DNA of 44,070 bases from an uncultured beta proteobacterium (GTDB taxonomy: Bacteria > Pseudomonadota > Gammaproteobacteria > Burkholderiales > Nitrosomonadaceae). A program made the position numbers and the translations under genes. The notes below the pieces were generated by a model, which made no database searches, had not been told where the DNA came from, and worked only from the letters and a program-made list of their open reading frames with translations. Where the stretch lies: positions 1-44,070 of the forward strand of contig CAADGS010000108.1 of NCBI GenBank assembly GCA_900696615.1, given 5' to 3'. Of this stretch, positions 27,778 through 36,780 are shown one piece after another (within the stretch, counting starts at the first letter, position 1; every line of letters starts with the position of its first letter).

Positions 27778-28524
27778 ATGTTATGTACTGTTCGATTGTT
27801 TGTCATGATTTCATTCTTTTCGCTAACACTTGTTTTAATTGGTTGCTCAAAACCTGTTCCAATCGATCTTGTCGAGAAACTTGAGAAGCCTAATACAACA
27901 AATACAAAAATTGGGTTTGTAACACTTTTTGATAGTAATAATGAGCAAGTAAAATTCCTGTCACGCGAGAGTGAAAAAGAAAATTGCAAAGATCCTAACA
28001 AATGCAAAGAAGTGGAGAATACATATAGCATAAAAGGTGAAAATGCCAAAGAAATTAAAGAAGTATCAGCAGTATCAGTACTTGGACTTGCAGGAATCAA
28101 AATAAACGATACGGAATATAATTCATGCACATATATTTCCATAGATAATCAAAATCATCCGGATTTATCCGAATTAATTTGTAGAGTCAACGATAAGAAT
28201 GATGCGAATCAGGTAGCTTCTGATAAAGTTGTAAGGCCACTTCAAATTGAGAAGGAACTTTTCGATGAGCTAAGTAAAGCCGGAGGAATTGATAATCTTG
28301 GGTTTGCCGTTCTAAACGATTATATGACTGGAGAAGGAAAATTAGTTATAGCGAATAAAAATTATGTAAACCCTGATGTTAGCTTCCCACTTCCCAAAAG
28401 TAGTATTACCAGTCTAAATGCGTGGACTGTAGTTACTTATAGGCAAAACCCGTGCAAACAATGCAAAGTCAGCACGGGTACTGGTAAAGAAGAATGTGTT
28501 TATATAAGAGATCAAGATTGTTAA
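27778..28524 (+). CDS. Hypothetical lipoprotein after the FecR-TPR-barrel gene
   Basis: Not a family I recognise. The start at 27778 is chosen because AGGGGGAG lies seven bases upstream; an earlier in-frame ATG at 27760 would put that site inside the gene. The signal peptide ends in LVLIGC, a good lipobox. The mature chain (about 225 residues) is hydrophilic with eight or so cysteines, including CKDPNKC and a C-terminal PCKQCKV...EECVYIRDQDC cluster. It begins 18 bases after the upstream stop, so it is almost certainly co-transcribed and may be a periplasmic partner of the barrel. Confidence 0.7.
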   Translation: MLCTVRLFVMISFFSLTLVLIGCSKPVPIDLVEKLEKPNTTNTKIGFVTLFDSNNEQVKFLSRESEKENCKDPNKCKEVENTYSIKGENAKEIKEVSAVSVLGLAGIKINDTEYNSCTYISIDNQNHPDLSELICRVNDKNDANQVASDKVVRPLQIEKELFDELSKAGGIDNLGFAVLNDYMTGEGKLVIANKNYVNPDVSFPLPKSSITSLNAWTVVTYRQNPCKQCKVSTGTGKEECVYIRDQDC

Positions 28525-28533
28525 AGTGACAAA

Positions 28534-28562
28534 TTCCCATCCAATCTTTCTTTGGGTGGGAA
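28534..28562. terminator. Hairpin between convergent genes
   Basis: TTCCCATCC pairs with GGGTGGGAA (nine pairs, one G-U) around an 11-base loop, ten bases after the lipoprotein stop and before the end of the convergent gene. There is no clear T run on either side. Confidence 0.4.
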
Positions 28563-28591
28563 AATATTCTCTATACAAACCTAAACCTTAC

Positions 28592-29341
28592 TTATGTTGC
28601 TGCTATTCCCAAATAACTATGATCAAGGATGCCACTGAGATCTCCACTCCAGTATTTTCCAACAATGTTGACTGTCTCTTCCACTACCAAGTTAACAACA
28701 TCCGCATCATTTCTGATAATTGAAGATGGAGTACTTAAAGATGAGATAAGCAATGCTTGGTAGTCTGCACTATCTTTGTTTGGAAATTCATTAATTTGAT
28801 TTAACTCTCCGTCATCAAGTGCAGAGAAGATATTGATTAATGAGCCATAGAATAAAGATTCTAAGTTTTCAGATGTTGCTGCGACGCTAATCAGGCTACA
28901 AACCCCTAATTCGCTCGCATCATAAATACCGTCATCGTCTTGATATGTTCTAGGCGGTTCGGCATTGAACATAAATTCATAATCTGCGCTATTATCATCA
29001 AATTTTTGTAACGCGGCCGCACGCAATGAATCATTCGATAGGACACCTTCCCTGGTATTAAGGCTTACTAAAGATTCTAAAGAATTTAAATCGGAATTTA
29101 CAGGTATAAAGGGATCATCTAAGTCTTTAGTTTCTAGATCGATAGTTTTGAAATATTCGGTAATATCTTGCATAGAATAGCCAGATACCTCATTGAGCAT
29201 CTGAGTTGTAACGCCATAATCTCTTGCAGCTTGAAATATTTCCTCAGGCTTGTTGAGATTTGAATTTATGAAATTATTTGCTTGTTGAATACTAATTCCG
29301 AATTTGGCTAAATGCTCTTCTATTGATATACAATTCGACAT
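28592..29341 (-). CDS. Hypothetical protein, 249 aa, acidic
   Basis: Family not identified. No signal peptide or membrane segment. The first 65 residues look like a small helical module (ISIEEHLAKFGISIQQANNFI; IFQAARDYGVTTQMLNEVSGY) of the sort found near the ends of some bacterial surface proteins; that comparison is from memory. The remainder is strongly acidic and Ser/Asn/Leu-rich, with one segment (FEYMF-like region to DDDGIYDASELGVCSL) that could bind calcium. It is convergent with the lipoprotein and divergent from the Crp-type gene. The frame is long and intact, hence likely real. Confidence 0.6.
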   Translation of the reverse strand: MSNCISIEEHLAKFGISIQQANNFINSNLNKPEEIFQAARDYGVTTQMLNEVSGYSMQDITEYFKTIDLETKDLDDPFIPVNSDLNSLESLVSLNTREGVLSNDSLRAAALQKFDDNSADYEFMFNAEPPRTYQDDDGIYDASELGVCSLISVAATSENLESLFYGSLINIFSALDDGELNQINEFPNKDSADYQALLISSLSTPSSIIRNDADVVNLVVEETVNIVGKYWSGDLSGILDHSYLGIAAT

Positions 29342-29461
29342 GAAGTCATTCCTTATGACAAAGATATTATGGGTAGATTGTTAGCGACTCTTATAGCTTG
29401 GGTAAAATTTTCATTTTATAACTGATTATTATCATCTTGACTGCAGGCTGCTCATTCCTTA

Positions 29462-29476
29462 GGTAATCAAATTACC
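29462..29476. promoter_or_regulatory. Inverted repeat upstream of the Crp-type regulator
   Basis: GGTAAT and ATTACC flank CAA as a perfect inverted repeat about 85 bases before the regulator start, near a TTGACT at 29437. It is a possible operator; it does not resemble a CRP or FNR box. Confidence 0.35.
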
Positions 29477-29560
29477 GAAGATTTTAAATTAATTTCTTTA
29501 TAAACTAGAATACTATATTATTTCCTGCAAGTCTCATTCGTTAAGGTTGGAAGGATCAAA

Positions 29561-30280
29561 TTGACTACCCGGCATATTTCTCCCGATCGCGCCTGTGCAT
29601 TTCTATCTATTATCAAGGAATTTAAGAATTTGTCTTTGGTAAATCTAGAAGCGATTGCTCAAGTCTGTCATTGGCATCGCTATCAAGAGGGCGAGGAAAT
29701 TGTTAGATATCATGACCAATCCAACAGTGTTTACTTGATCACGCAAGGAGAGGTGCGCGTTAATTATTATTCGATGAACGGCAAGGAAGTGATTTTATGC
29801 GATCTGCCGACGGGCGAGATATTCGGTGAATTGACGGCTATTGATGGTCAATCACGGTCTGCTTCAGTTGTCGCTAAAACCACTTCACTACTTGCATCTA
29901 TTTCTTCAGCGGCTTTCCAGGAATTGATTTTTACCAATCGGCATATTGCCGCTGCAATTTTGCAGAGATTAACAGCACAAATTCGCCGTTTGACGGAGCG
30001 AGTTATAGAGTCGGATACATTGAAAGTACCCAATCGCATACGTGCTAAGTTGCTGCATCTCGCCCGTACGAAAGCTGTCGTATTTAATAATCAGGCGATC
30101 ATCTCGGCGGCACCGACGCATGTGGAATTGGCTAATTTAATTGGAACGCACCGTGAGGCTGTAACCCGGGAAATCAATGCACTAAAAAAAGAGAAAATCA
30201 TTCAATGCAACAAAGATCATGAGATTCATATTCTTGATGTTGCACGATTGACTGAAATGGTGGAGAACACCTGCTCATAA
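29561..30280 (+). CDS. Crp-type transcription regulator
   Basis: 239 residues. A cyclic-nucleotide-binding fold covers about 20-130; the phosphate-binding segment reads GEIFGELTAIDGQSRSASVVA, retaining Gly-Glu-Leu and Arg-Ser as in cAMP-binding CRP. A long dimer helix follows. The C-terminal winged helix HVELANLIGTHREAVTREINALKK has Arg198, Glu199 and Arg203 in the R-E-x-x-x-R pattern CRP uses to read TGTGA. No cluster cysteines, so it is not an FNR. The start is TTG at 29561 with AAGGA five bases upstream. It is a plausible reader of the two CRP-type operators at 24152 and 24250; the effector is unproven. Confidence 0.88.
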   Translation: MTTRHISPDRACAFLSIIKEFKNLSLVNLEAIAQVCHWHRYQEGEEIVRYHDQSNSVYLITQGEVRVNYYSMNGKEVILCDLPTGEIFGELTAIDGQSRSASVVAKTTSLLASISSAAFQELIFTNRHIAAAILQRLTAQIRRLTERVIESDTLKVPNRIRAKLLHLARTKAVVFNNQAIISAAPTHVELANLIGTHREAVTREINALKKEKIIQCNKDHEIHILDVARLTEMVENTCS

Positions 30281-30300
30281 ATAAATTCATTTGAAAATAA

Positions 30301-30328
30301 AAAAGCACACTATTACGTGTGCTTTTTT
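30301..30328. terminator. Bidirectional rho-independent terminator
   Basis: AAAAGCACAC and GTGTGCTTTT form a 10-bp stem with a 6-base loop, with T runs on the 3' side of both strands. It serves the Crp-type gene from the left and hppA from the right. Confidence 0.9.
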
Positions 30329-30345
30329 ATTCGTAATGAGATTAT

Positions 30346-32403
30346 TTATAACAATGGGATTATCAATAATGCCACGATGTTAATAATCTTGATCAATGGG
30401 TTAATTGCTGGCCCTGCGGTGTCTTTGTAAGGATCACCTACTGTATCACCGGTTACAGAAGCCTTGTGAGCTTCACTGCCTTTGCCACCAAAATGACCAT
30501 CTTCAATATGCTTTTTAGCATTGTCCCAAGCGCCGCCACCAGTTGTCATGGAAATTGCAACAAACAAACCGGTTACGATAGACCCCATCAATACACCGCC
30601 CAATGCTTGTGGACCTAGAATTACGCCAACTAACAATGGAATGAGTACAGGCAGCAAGGAAGGAACCATCATTTCTTTGATTGCTGCTTTAGTCAACATG
30701 TCGACTGCGCGCGAATAATCTGGTTTTGCTGTGCCTTCCATAATGCCAGGAATTTCTTTGAATTGGCGACGCACTTCGATAACTACCGAGCCGGCTGCGC
30801 GTCCGACAGCTTCCATCGACATGGCACCGAACAAATAGGGAATCATGCCGCCGATGAATAGACCGATAATAACCATGTGATTGGATAAATCAAAAGTCAA
30901 TGCGTGACCGGCATGTTCCAGTGCATGGGTATAGTCTGCAAACAACACCAGTGCAGCCAGACCGGCTGAACCGATAGCGTAACCTTTGGTGACAGCTTTG
31001 GTGGTATTCCCCACTGCATCTAAAGGATCGGTAATGGCGCGCACAGAATCCGGCATTTCAGACATTTCAGCAATACCGCCTGCATTATCTGTGATGGGTC
31101 CGTATGCATCCAATGCCACAATAATACCAGTCATCGATAACATGGATGTTGCAGCGATTGCAATACCATAAAGACCTGCTAATGCATACGCCAGCAAGAT
31201 ACTGATACACACCGCTAAAACCGGTGCTGCCGTTGCACGCATCGAAACACCTAAACCTGCGATGATGTTGGTGGCATGACCAGTGGTTGAGGCTTCAGCA
31301 ATATGCTGAACAGGCGGATAATCAGTCGAGGTGTAATATTCGGTAATGACTACCATCAAACCGGTGAGTATTAAGCCGATGGCAGCCGCCAGGAATACCC
31401 TGAGTACCAACATACCGCCTGCAACTTCGGTACCATCGATAGTCAATGACATATCTGCCATGAACCAAACCGTAACCGGCAAATAAGCTAATATTGCTAT
31501 ACCGCCTGCAACAGCCAGACCTCGATAAAGTGCGCTCATGATGGTGCCGCCTTCGCGCATCTTGACATAGTGGCAACCGACGATAGACGCTATGATGGAT
31601 ACTGCGCCCAGCATTAGCGGATATACCACGGCACTGCCGGCGTTGGTTGTAAACAATAATGCACCCAACAACATAGTTGCGATAATGGTAACAGCATAGG
31701 TTTCAAATAAATCTGCTGCCATTCCGGCGCAGTCACCAACATTATCGCCAACATTATCTGCAATTACGGCTGGATTGCGAGGATCGTCTTCAGGAATACC
31801 CGCTTCTACTTTACCGACCAGATCCGCACCCACATCGGCACCTTTGGTGAATATACCACCTCCCAATCGCGCAAAAATAGAAATCAGTGATCCGCCAAAT
31901 GCAAATCCAACCAAAGGCTTGATAACGTCACTTACAGCCTGATCAGGATTTGATCCATTAAATAACATCATGCAATAACCTGCAACACCGAGTAAACCTA
32001 ATGCTACAACCAGCATACCCGTTACCGCACCACCTTTGAATGCGATTGCGAGGGCTTCATTTAACCCGACACTTGCGGCTTGCGCCGTCCGCACATTCGA
32101 CTGGACGGATACCGTCATGCCAAGGAAGCCAGCCGCACCGGAGAGTATCGCGCCCAGCGCGAAACCAATAGCCGTATCCCAACCAAGCGCTACCCATAGA
32201 GCGAGAAATAAAACTAAACCTACCATACCAATTGTCATGTACTGACGCTTAAGATATGCAGATGCACCTTCCTGAATAGCTTTTGCAATTTCTTGCATAC
32301 GCTGATTGCCGGTAGATTGATCAAAGATACCCTTAATCCATATGCCACTGAATATAAGGGCTACAATCGCACTACCTATTGCGATAACTAAACCACTAGT
32401 CAT
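30346..32403 (-). CDS. hppA: Membrane proton-translocating pyrophosphatase
   Basis: Couples PPi hydrolysis to proton export across the inner membrane. About 16 hydrophobic helices; the catalytic loop [21 protein letters not shown]-type segment lies at about 216-236, with further blocks [11 protein letters not shown] and [22 protein letters not shown] has Lys at residue 469, the position that distinguishes potassium-independent pumps (Lys) from potassium-dependent ones (Ala). The start is the ATG at 32403 with GGAG six bases upstream; a TTG at 32415 would include that site. 685 residues is typical. It clusters with pfp and adk, all handling PPi or adenylates. Confidence 0.96.
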   Translation of the reverse strand: MTSGLVIAIGSAIVALIFSGIWIKGIFDQSTGNQRMQEIAKAIQEGASAYLKRQYMTIGMVGLVLFLALWVALGWDTAIGFALGAILSGAAGFLGMTVSVQSNVRTAQAASVGLNEALAIAFKGGAVTGMLVVALGLLGVAGYCMMLFNGSNPDQAVSDVIKPLVGFAFGGSLISIFARLGGGIFTKGADVGADLVGKVEAGIPEDDPRNPAVIADNVGDNVGDCAGMAADLFETYAVTIIATMLLGALLFTTNAGSAVVYPLMLGAVSIIASIVGCHYVKMREGGTIMSALYRGLAVAGGIAILAYLPVTVWFMADMSLTIDGTEVAGGMLVLRVFLAAAIGLILTGLMVVITEYYTSTDYPPVQHIAEASTTGHATNIIAGLGVSMRATAAPVLAVCISILLAYALAGLYGIAIAATSMLSMTGIIVALDAYGPITDNAGGIAEMSEMPDSVRAITDPLDAVGNTTKAVTKGYAIGSAGLAALVLFADYTHALEHAGHALTFDLSNHMVIIGLFIGGMIPYLFGAMSMEAVGRAAGSVVIEVRRQFKEIPGIMEGTAKPDYSRAVDMLTKAAIKEMMVPSLLPVLIPLLVGVILGPQALGGVLMGSIVTGLFVAISMTTGGGAWDNAKKHIEDGHFGGKGSEAHKASVTGDTVGDPYKDTAGPAINPLIKIINIVALLIIPLL

Positions 32404-32567
32404 AAAGAACTCCAATTAAAGTCAGACCACACAAAATAACATGCAGAACCTGGCCTAATAATTCCACATTATTAAAGACTTGTTCAAAACGAAAATACAA
32501 TCAAGGCGTATTTTATATGTTCTTGTTACTTGAATGTATCAAATATTTATTAAATTTAGATTGCGCA

Positions 32568-32584
32568 TGCATTCAGAGAATGCA
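32568..32584. terminator. Short perfect hairpin between pfp and hppA
   Basis: TGCATTC-AGA-GAATGCA is a perfect 7-bp inverted repeat 54 bases past the pfp stop. No T run follows, so termination is uncertain; it could also be an operator upstream of hppA. Confidence 0.35.
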
Positions 32585-32637
32585 GTTTGACTTCAATACA
32601 ACACTCAATATTTCGCAATCAAAATTATTTTATTGAA

Positions 32638-33897
32638 CTAAATTTTGAATTCCCCAAGTTTTTTTTCTACCGCAACATTTTTTAACCGAACATAATCGGG
32701 CAAACCATTTTTGTAAGGGGGGTAGTCTTCACCTTCGATAAGCGGCGCCAAATACTCACGGCATGATTGACTGATACCGAAACCATCATCACTGATAAAA
32801 TCTGCTGGCATCATTTTTTCTACGTTGGCTACATTTGAAAGTTGGGCCATACCAACGGTCCAGCAATATGGTACGTTAGATTGACGTACGATTGTCGGCA
32901 TTACCGAATTATGTCCTGCGATTGCATATTCCACCGCAGCTTTACCCATCGCATAAGCCTGTTCAACGTCTGTCTTAGATGCAATGTGACGCGCGGCTCG
33001 TTGCAGGTAATCGGCAACACCCCAGTGATATTTCAATCCCAAGCCATCTTTGACGATATTTGCGACAACGGGCGCAACACCACCTAGTTGAGCGTGACCA
33101 AAGGCATCGCGAAGCCCTTGATCAGACAGAAAATTCCCATCTTCGCCTTTGACACCTTCTGAAACGACGACTGAACAATAACCGTATTCTTTAACGCAAC
33201 GGTCTACTTTGGCCAGAAATTTTTCTTTATTGAAAGTTACTTCCGGAAACAAGATAACAATCGGAATCTCGCAATCCGGACTTGAAGCGAGCCCCCCGGC
33301 TGCAGCAATCCAGCCAGCATGCCGACCCATCACTTCTAGCACGAACACTTTGGTTGAAGTCTTAGCCATGCTAGCTACGTCAAAACTTGCTTCGCGGGTC
33401 GATACCGCAATATATTTTGCCACTGAACCAAACCCAGGGCAGCAATCCGTAATGGGTAAATCGTTATCAACCGTTTTGGGAACATGAATGGCTTGCAACG
33501 GATAACCCAGCGTATCCGATAGTTGCGAAACCTTTAAGCAGGTGTCAGCAGAATCACCGCCACCGTTGTAAAAAAAATAACCGATGTTATGTGCTTTAAA
33601 CACTTCAATCAGGCGTTCATACTCACGCCGATTTTGTTCCAAACTTTTTAATTTGTAGCGGCATGACCCGAAAGCACCCGATGGGGTGTAACGCAATCCT
33701 GCGATTGCAGCCGCTGAGTCCGTGTTGGTATCGATTAAATCTTCGGTTAACGCACCAATAATACCGTTACGTCCAGCATATACCGTTGCAATTTTGTCGG
33801 GATGTTGACGTGCTGTTTCCAGAACACCCGCAGCAGATGCGTTGATAACAGCTGTAACGCCTCCGGATTGGGCATAAAATGCATTTTTTATTGCCAT
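32638..33897 (-). CDS. pfp: Pyrophosphate-dependent 6-phosphofructokinase
   Basis: Reversibly phosphorylates fructose 6-phosphate using PPi rather than ATP. The N-terminal AFYAQSGGVTAVINAS is the phosphofructokinase fold entry. NGGGDSADT places Asp115 where ATP enzymes have Gly, and PKTVDND supplies Lys141; both mark the PPi-using type. FGSVAKYIAVSTRE, EVMGRHAGWIAAA and the C-terminal YLAPLIEGEDYPPY also fit. The start at 33897 is preceded by AGGAG; an upstream frame from 33960 has no ribosome site. With hppA it can tie glycolytic flux to the PPi pool and membrane energisation. Confidence 0.95.
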   Translation of the reverse strand: MAIKNAFYAQSGGVTAVINASAAGVLETARQHPDKIATVYAGRNGIIGALTEDLIDTNTDSAAAIAGLRYTPSGAFGSCRYKLKSLEQNRREYERLIEVFKAHNIGYFFYNGGGDSADTCLKVSQLSDTLGYPLQAIHVPKTVDNDLPITDCCPGFGSVAKYIAVSTREASFDVASMAKTSTKVFVLEVMGRHAGWIAAAGGLASSPDCEIPIVILFPEVTFNKEKFLAKVDRCVKEYGYCSVVVSEGVKGEDGNFLSDQGLRDAFGHAQLGGVAPVVANIVKDGLGLKYHWGVADYLQRAARHIASKTDVEQAYAMGKAAVEYAIAGHNSVMPTIVRQSNVPYCWTVGMAQLSNVANVEKMMPADFISDDGFGISQSCREYLAPLIEGEDYPPYKNGLPDYVRLKNVAVEKKLGEFKI

Positions 33898-34033
33898 TTT
33901 TTTATCTCCTGATTGATTAATTCCTACATGTAATGAGAATACCGATTCTGATAAATCCATGCATAAAAAACTCAGGCATAAGTAATACCGCCTCGTGTTT
34001 ACAGCGAATTCATGAATCCTATTATGAAGCTGA

Positions 34034-34714
<681 letters not shown>

Positions 34715-34829
34715 TCAAAATTCTTGGCGTATAAGTAACGGGCTTATATCTGCCTTTCCCCTGTTTTATAACATCTTTGTAATTATATCGCAGGCAAAGC
34801 AGATACTCGAGTCTTTTACTATAGTAATT

Positions 34830-34862
34830 TTGACAAGCATAAGCAGCTTCATAACAAGCTGC
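34830..34862 (+). promoter_or_regulatory. recA upstream region: -35 and inverted repeat
   Basis: TTGACA (34830-34835) is followed by a perfect inverted repeat GCAGCTT-CATAAC-AAGCTGC (34843-34862) and an AT-rich stretch before the recA start. A clear -10 at correct spacing is not obvious (TAACAA after 16 bases is the best). I see no canonical CTGT-N8-ACAG LexA box. Confidence 0.4.
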
Positions 34863-34916
34863 AAAAATGCTATACAGGTTATGCGATAATTCGATCGACT
34901 CTTAACAGGAAAAATC

Positions 34917-35951
34917 ATGGACGAAAATAGAAGTAAAGCGCTTGATGTTGCATTAGCCCAAATAGAGAAACAATTTGGTAAAGGCTCCATCATGCGGCTG
35001 GGTGCTAATGATGTAGCCTATGATATTCAAGTGGTTTCTACTGGTTCGTTAGGCCTTGATATCGCATTGGGAGTGGGTGGATTGCCACGAGGCCGGATTA
35101 TTGAAATTTATGGCCCTGAATCGTCAGGCAAAACTACCTTGACATTGCAGGTCATTGCAGAAATGCAGAAGTTGGGTGGAACGGCAGCATTTATTGATGC
35201 AGAACACGCGCTAGATCCGCAGTATGCGCAGAAAATCGGTGTTAATGTCCAGGAATTACTGATATCGCAGCCGGATAATGGCGAGCAGGCGTTGGAAATT
35301 GCGGACATGTTGGTTCGCTCCGGTTCGGTTGACATTATTGTGGTGGATTCGGTTGCAGCATTGACACCGCGAGCGGAAATTGAGGGTGACATGGGTGATC
35401 CGCAAATGGGATTACAAGCGCGATTGATGTCACAAGCATTACGGAAATTGACGGCTAATATCAAACGCAGCAATACCATGGTCATTTTCATTAACCAGAT
35501 TCGCATGAAAATTGGCGTAATGTTTGGTAACCCTGAAACGACCACCGGCGGCAATGCATTGAAATTTTATGCTTCGGTGCGTCTGGATATCCGTCGCACA
35601 GGTTCGATCAAAAAAGGTGAGGAAGTTATCGGCAATGAGACACGCGTGAAAGTGGTAAAAAACAAGGTGGCTCCACCTTTTAAACAAGCCGACTTTGACA
35701 TCCTGTATGGCGAAGGGATTTCTCGTGAAAGTGAAATCATTGAGCTAGGCGTGTTGCATAAGCTCATTGACAAATCAGGTGCTTGGTATGCTTATAAGGG
35801 TGAGAAAATCGGTCAAGGAAAAGATAATGCACGTGATTATCTGAAAGAACATAAAGAAATTGGTGAGGAGATTGAACAAAAAATCCGAGTGATTGTAGGT
35901 ATTACGGATCCGAACAAGCCTACAAAGGAAAGAACTGAAAAAGAGAAATAA
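34917..35951 (+). CDS. recA: Recombinase RecA
   Basis: DNA strand-exchange ATPase of homologous recombination and SOS control. The N-terminus [23 protein letters not shown] is standard. Walker A is GPESSGKT, Walker B is [10 protein letters not shown], and loop regions [22 protein letters not shown] and [26 protein letters not shown] are intact. 344 residues with a basic/acidic tail is typical. AGGA precedes the ATG. recX follows by two bases. Confidence 0.98.
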   Translation: MDENRSKALDVALAQIEKQFGKGSIMRLGANDVAYDIQVVSTGSLGLDIALGVGGLPRGRIIEIYGPESSGKTTLTLQVIAEMQKLGGTAAFIDAEHALDPQYAQKIGVNVQELLISQPDNGEQALEIADMLVRSGSVDIIVVDSVAALTPRAEIEGDMGDPQMGLQARLMSQALRKLTANIKRSNTMVIFINQIRMKIGVMFGNPETTTGGNALKFYASVRLDIRRTGSIKKGEEVIGNETRVKVVKNKVAPPFKQADFDILYGEGISRESEIIELGVLHKLIDKSGAWYAYKGEKIGQGKDNARDYLKEHKEIGEEIEQKIRVIVGITDPNKPTKERTEKEK

Positions 35952-35953
35952 TC

Positions 35954-36415
35954 TTGGTGGATAGCCGGTCACCCTTAGAAATGCGTGCTTTGCGTTATCT
36001 GGCGCAACGTGAATACTCCCGCCGGGAATTGGAGCAAAAACTTTCTTTTTACGCACGCTCATGCTCTACCGAAGCGTTATCAAACCTACTGGATAAGTTG
36101 GAAGAAAATGGTTTTTTATCGGCTGAACGCGCTGTTGAACAAATTACCCGTATGCGTAGATCACGCTTTGGCAGTCAGCGTATTGTTTACGAACTCAAGG
36201 AAAAAGGCATTGATGAGCACTTAATTGACAGCGTATTGCCATATCTCAAGGAAACCGAGTTCGATACAGCTGTTAAAATCTGGCAAAAGAAATTTGGCAC
36301 GTTACCCGGTAATAGAGAAGAACGCGGCACACAAGTACGATTTATGCTGGGTAGAGGGTTTTCAATGGAAATAATACGGCAGGTTCTTTTACAAGCTAAC
36401 GAGGAGCGCCAATGA
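35954..36415 (+). CDS. recX: Regulatory protein RecX
   Basis: Small helical modulator that caps RecA filaments. 153 residues with the tandem three-helix pattern: ALRYLAQREYSRRELEQKL, LLDKLEENGFLSAERAVEQ, RRSRFGSQRIVYELKEKGI and FMLGRGFSMEIIRQVL. The start is TTG (35954) or the adjacent GTG (35957), two or five bases after the recA stop, so it is translated after recA. Its stop overlaps the next start by ATGA. Confidence 0.95.
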   Translation: MVDSRSPLEMRALRYLAQREYSRRELEQKLSFYARSCSTEALSNLLDKLEENGFLSAERAVEQITRMRRSRFGSQRIVYELKEKGIDEHLIDSVLPYLKETEFDTAVKIWQKKFGTLPGNREERGTQVRFMLGRGFSMEIIRQVLLQANEERQ

Positions 36416-36780
36416 AAAATTTGCTTACGCAGATGATATACATGCTGGTGATCCTGTTAATAGTTTATCCGGTTAGTAGTGCAGATGAGATTGTACCTAT
36501 TAATGCAATTAATACTTCCCCCGTCAATTTTGATGGCAAAGAAGTTCGGTTGAAAGGTATTGCGAAAAATCCTACACGCTTACCGCTGATCGATCTAAAA
36601 TCCTATATGCTAGAAGATACAACTGGGGAAATTATGGTTTTGACGGAATCGGACTTGCCTCGAATGAATGAAGAATTTACCGTTCGGGTCAGAATTAAAA
36701 GCTTGGCGATTATCAACGGCGAAGCATTGGGTTTGACGGCTATTGAGCTGGAACGATACGAGCAGCAGCAAGAAATATGA
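36412..36780 (+). CDS. Small exported OB-fold-like protein
   Basis: 122 residues with a signal peptide ([23 protein letters not shown]). The mature part reads like a bacterial OB-fold: [61 protein letters not shown]. Family members of this shape bind oligosaccharide or act in envelope stress; a specific role is unknown. It is wedged between recX and alaS with four-base ATGA overlaps on both sides, so it is translationally tied to two cytoplasmic genes despite being exported. Confidence 0.8.
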   Translation: MKNLLTQMIYMLVILLIVYPVSSADEIVPINAINTSPVNFDGKEVRLKGIAKNPTRLPLIDLKSYMLEDTTGEIMVLTESDLPRMNEEFTVRVRIKSLAIINGEALGLTAIELERYEQQQEI

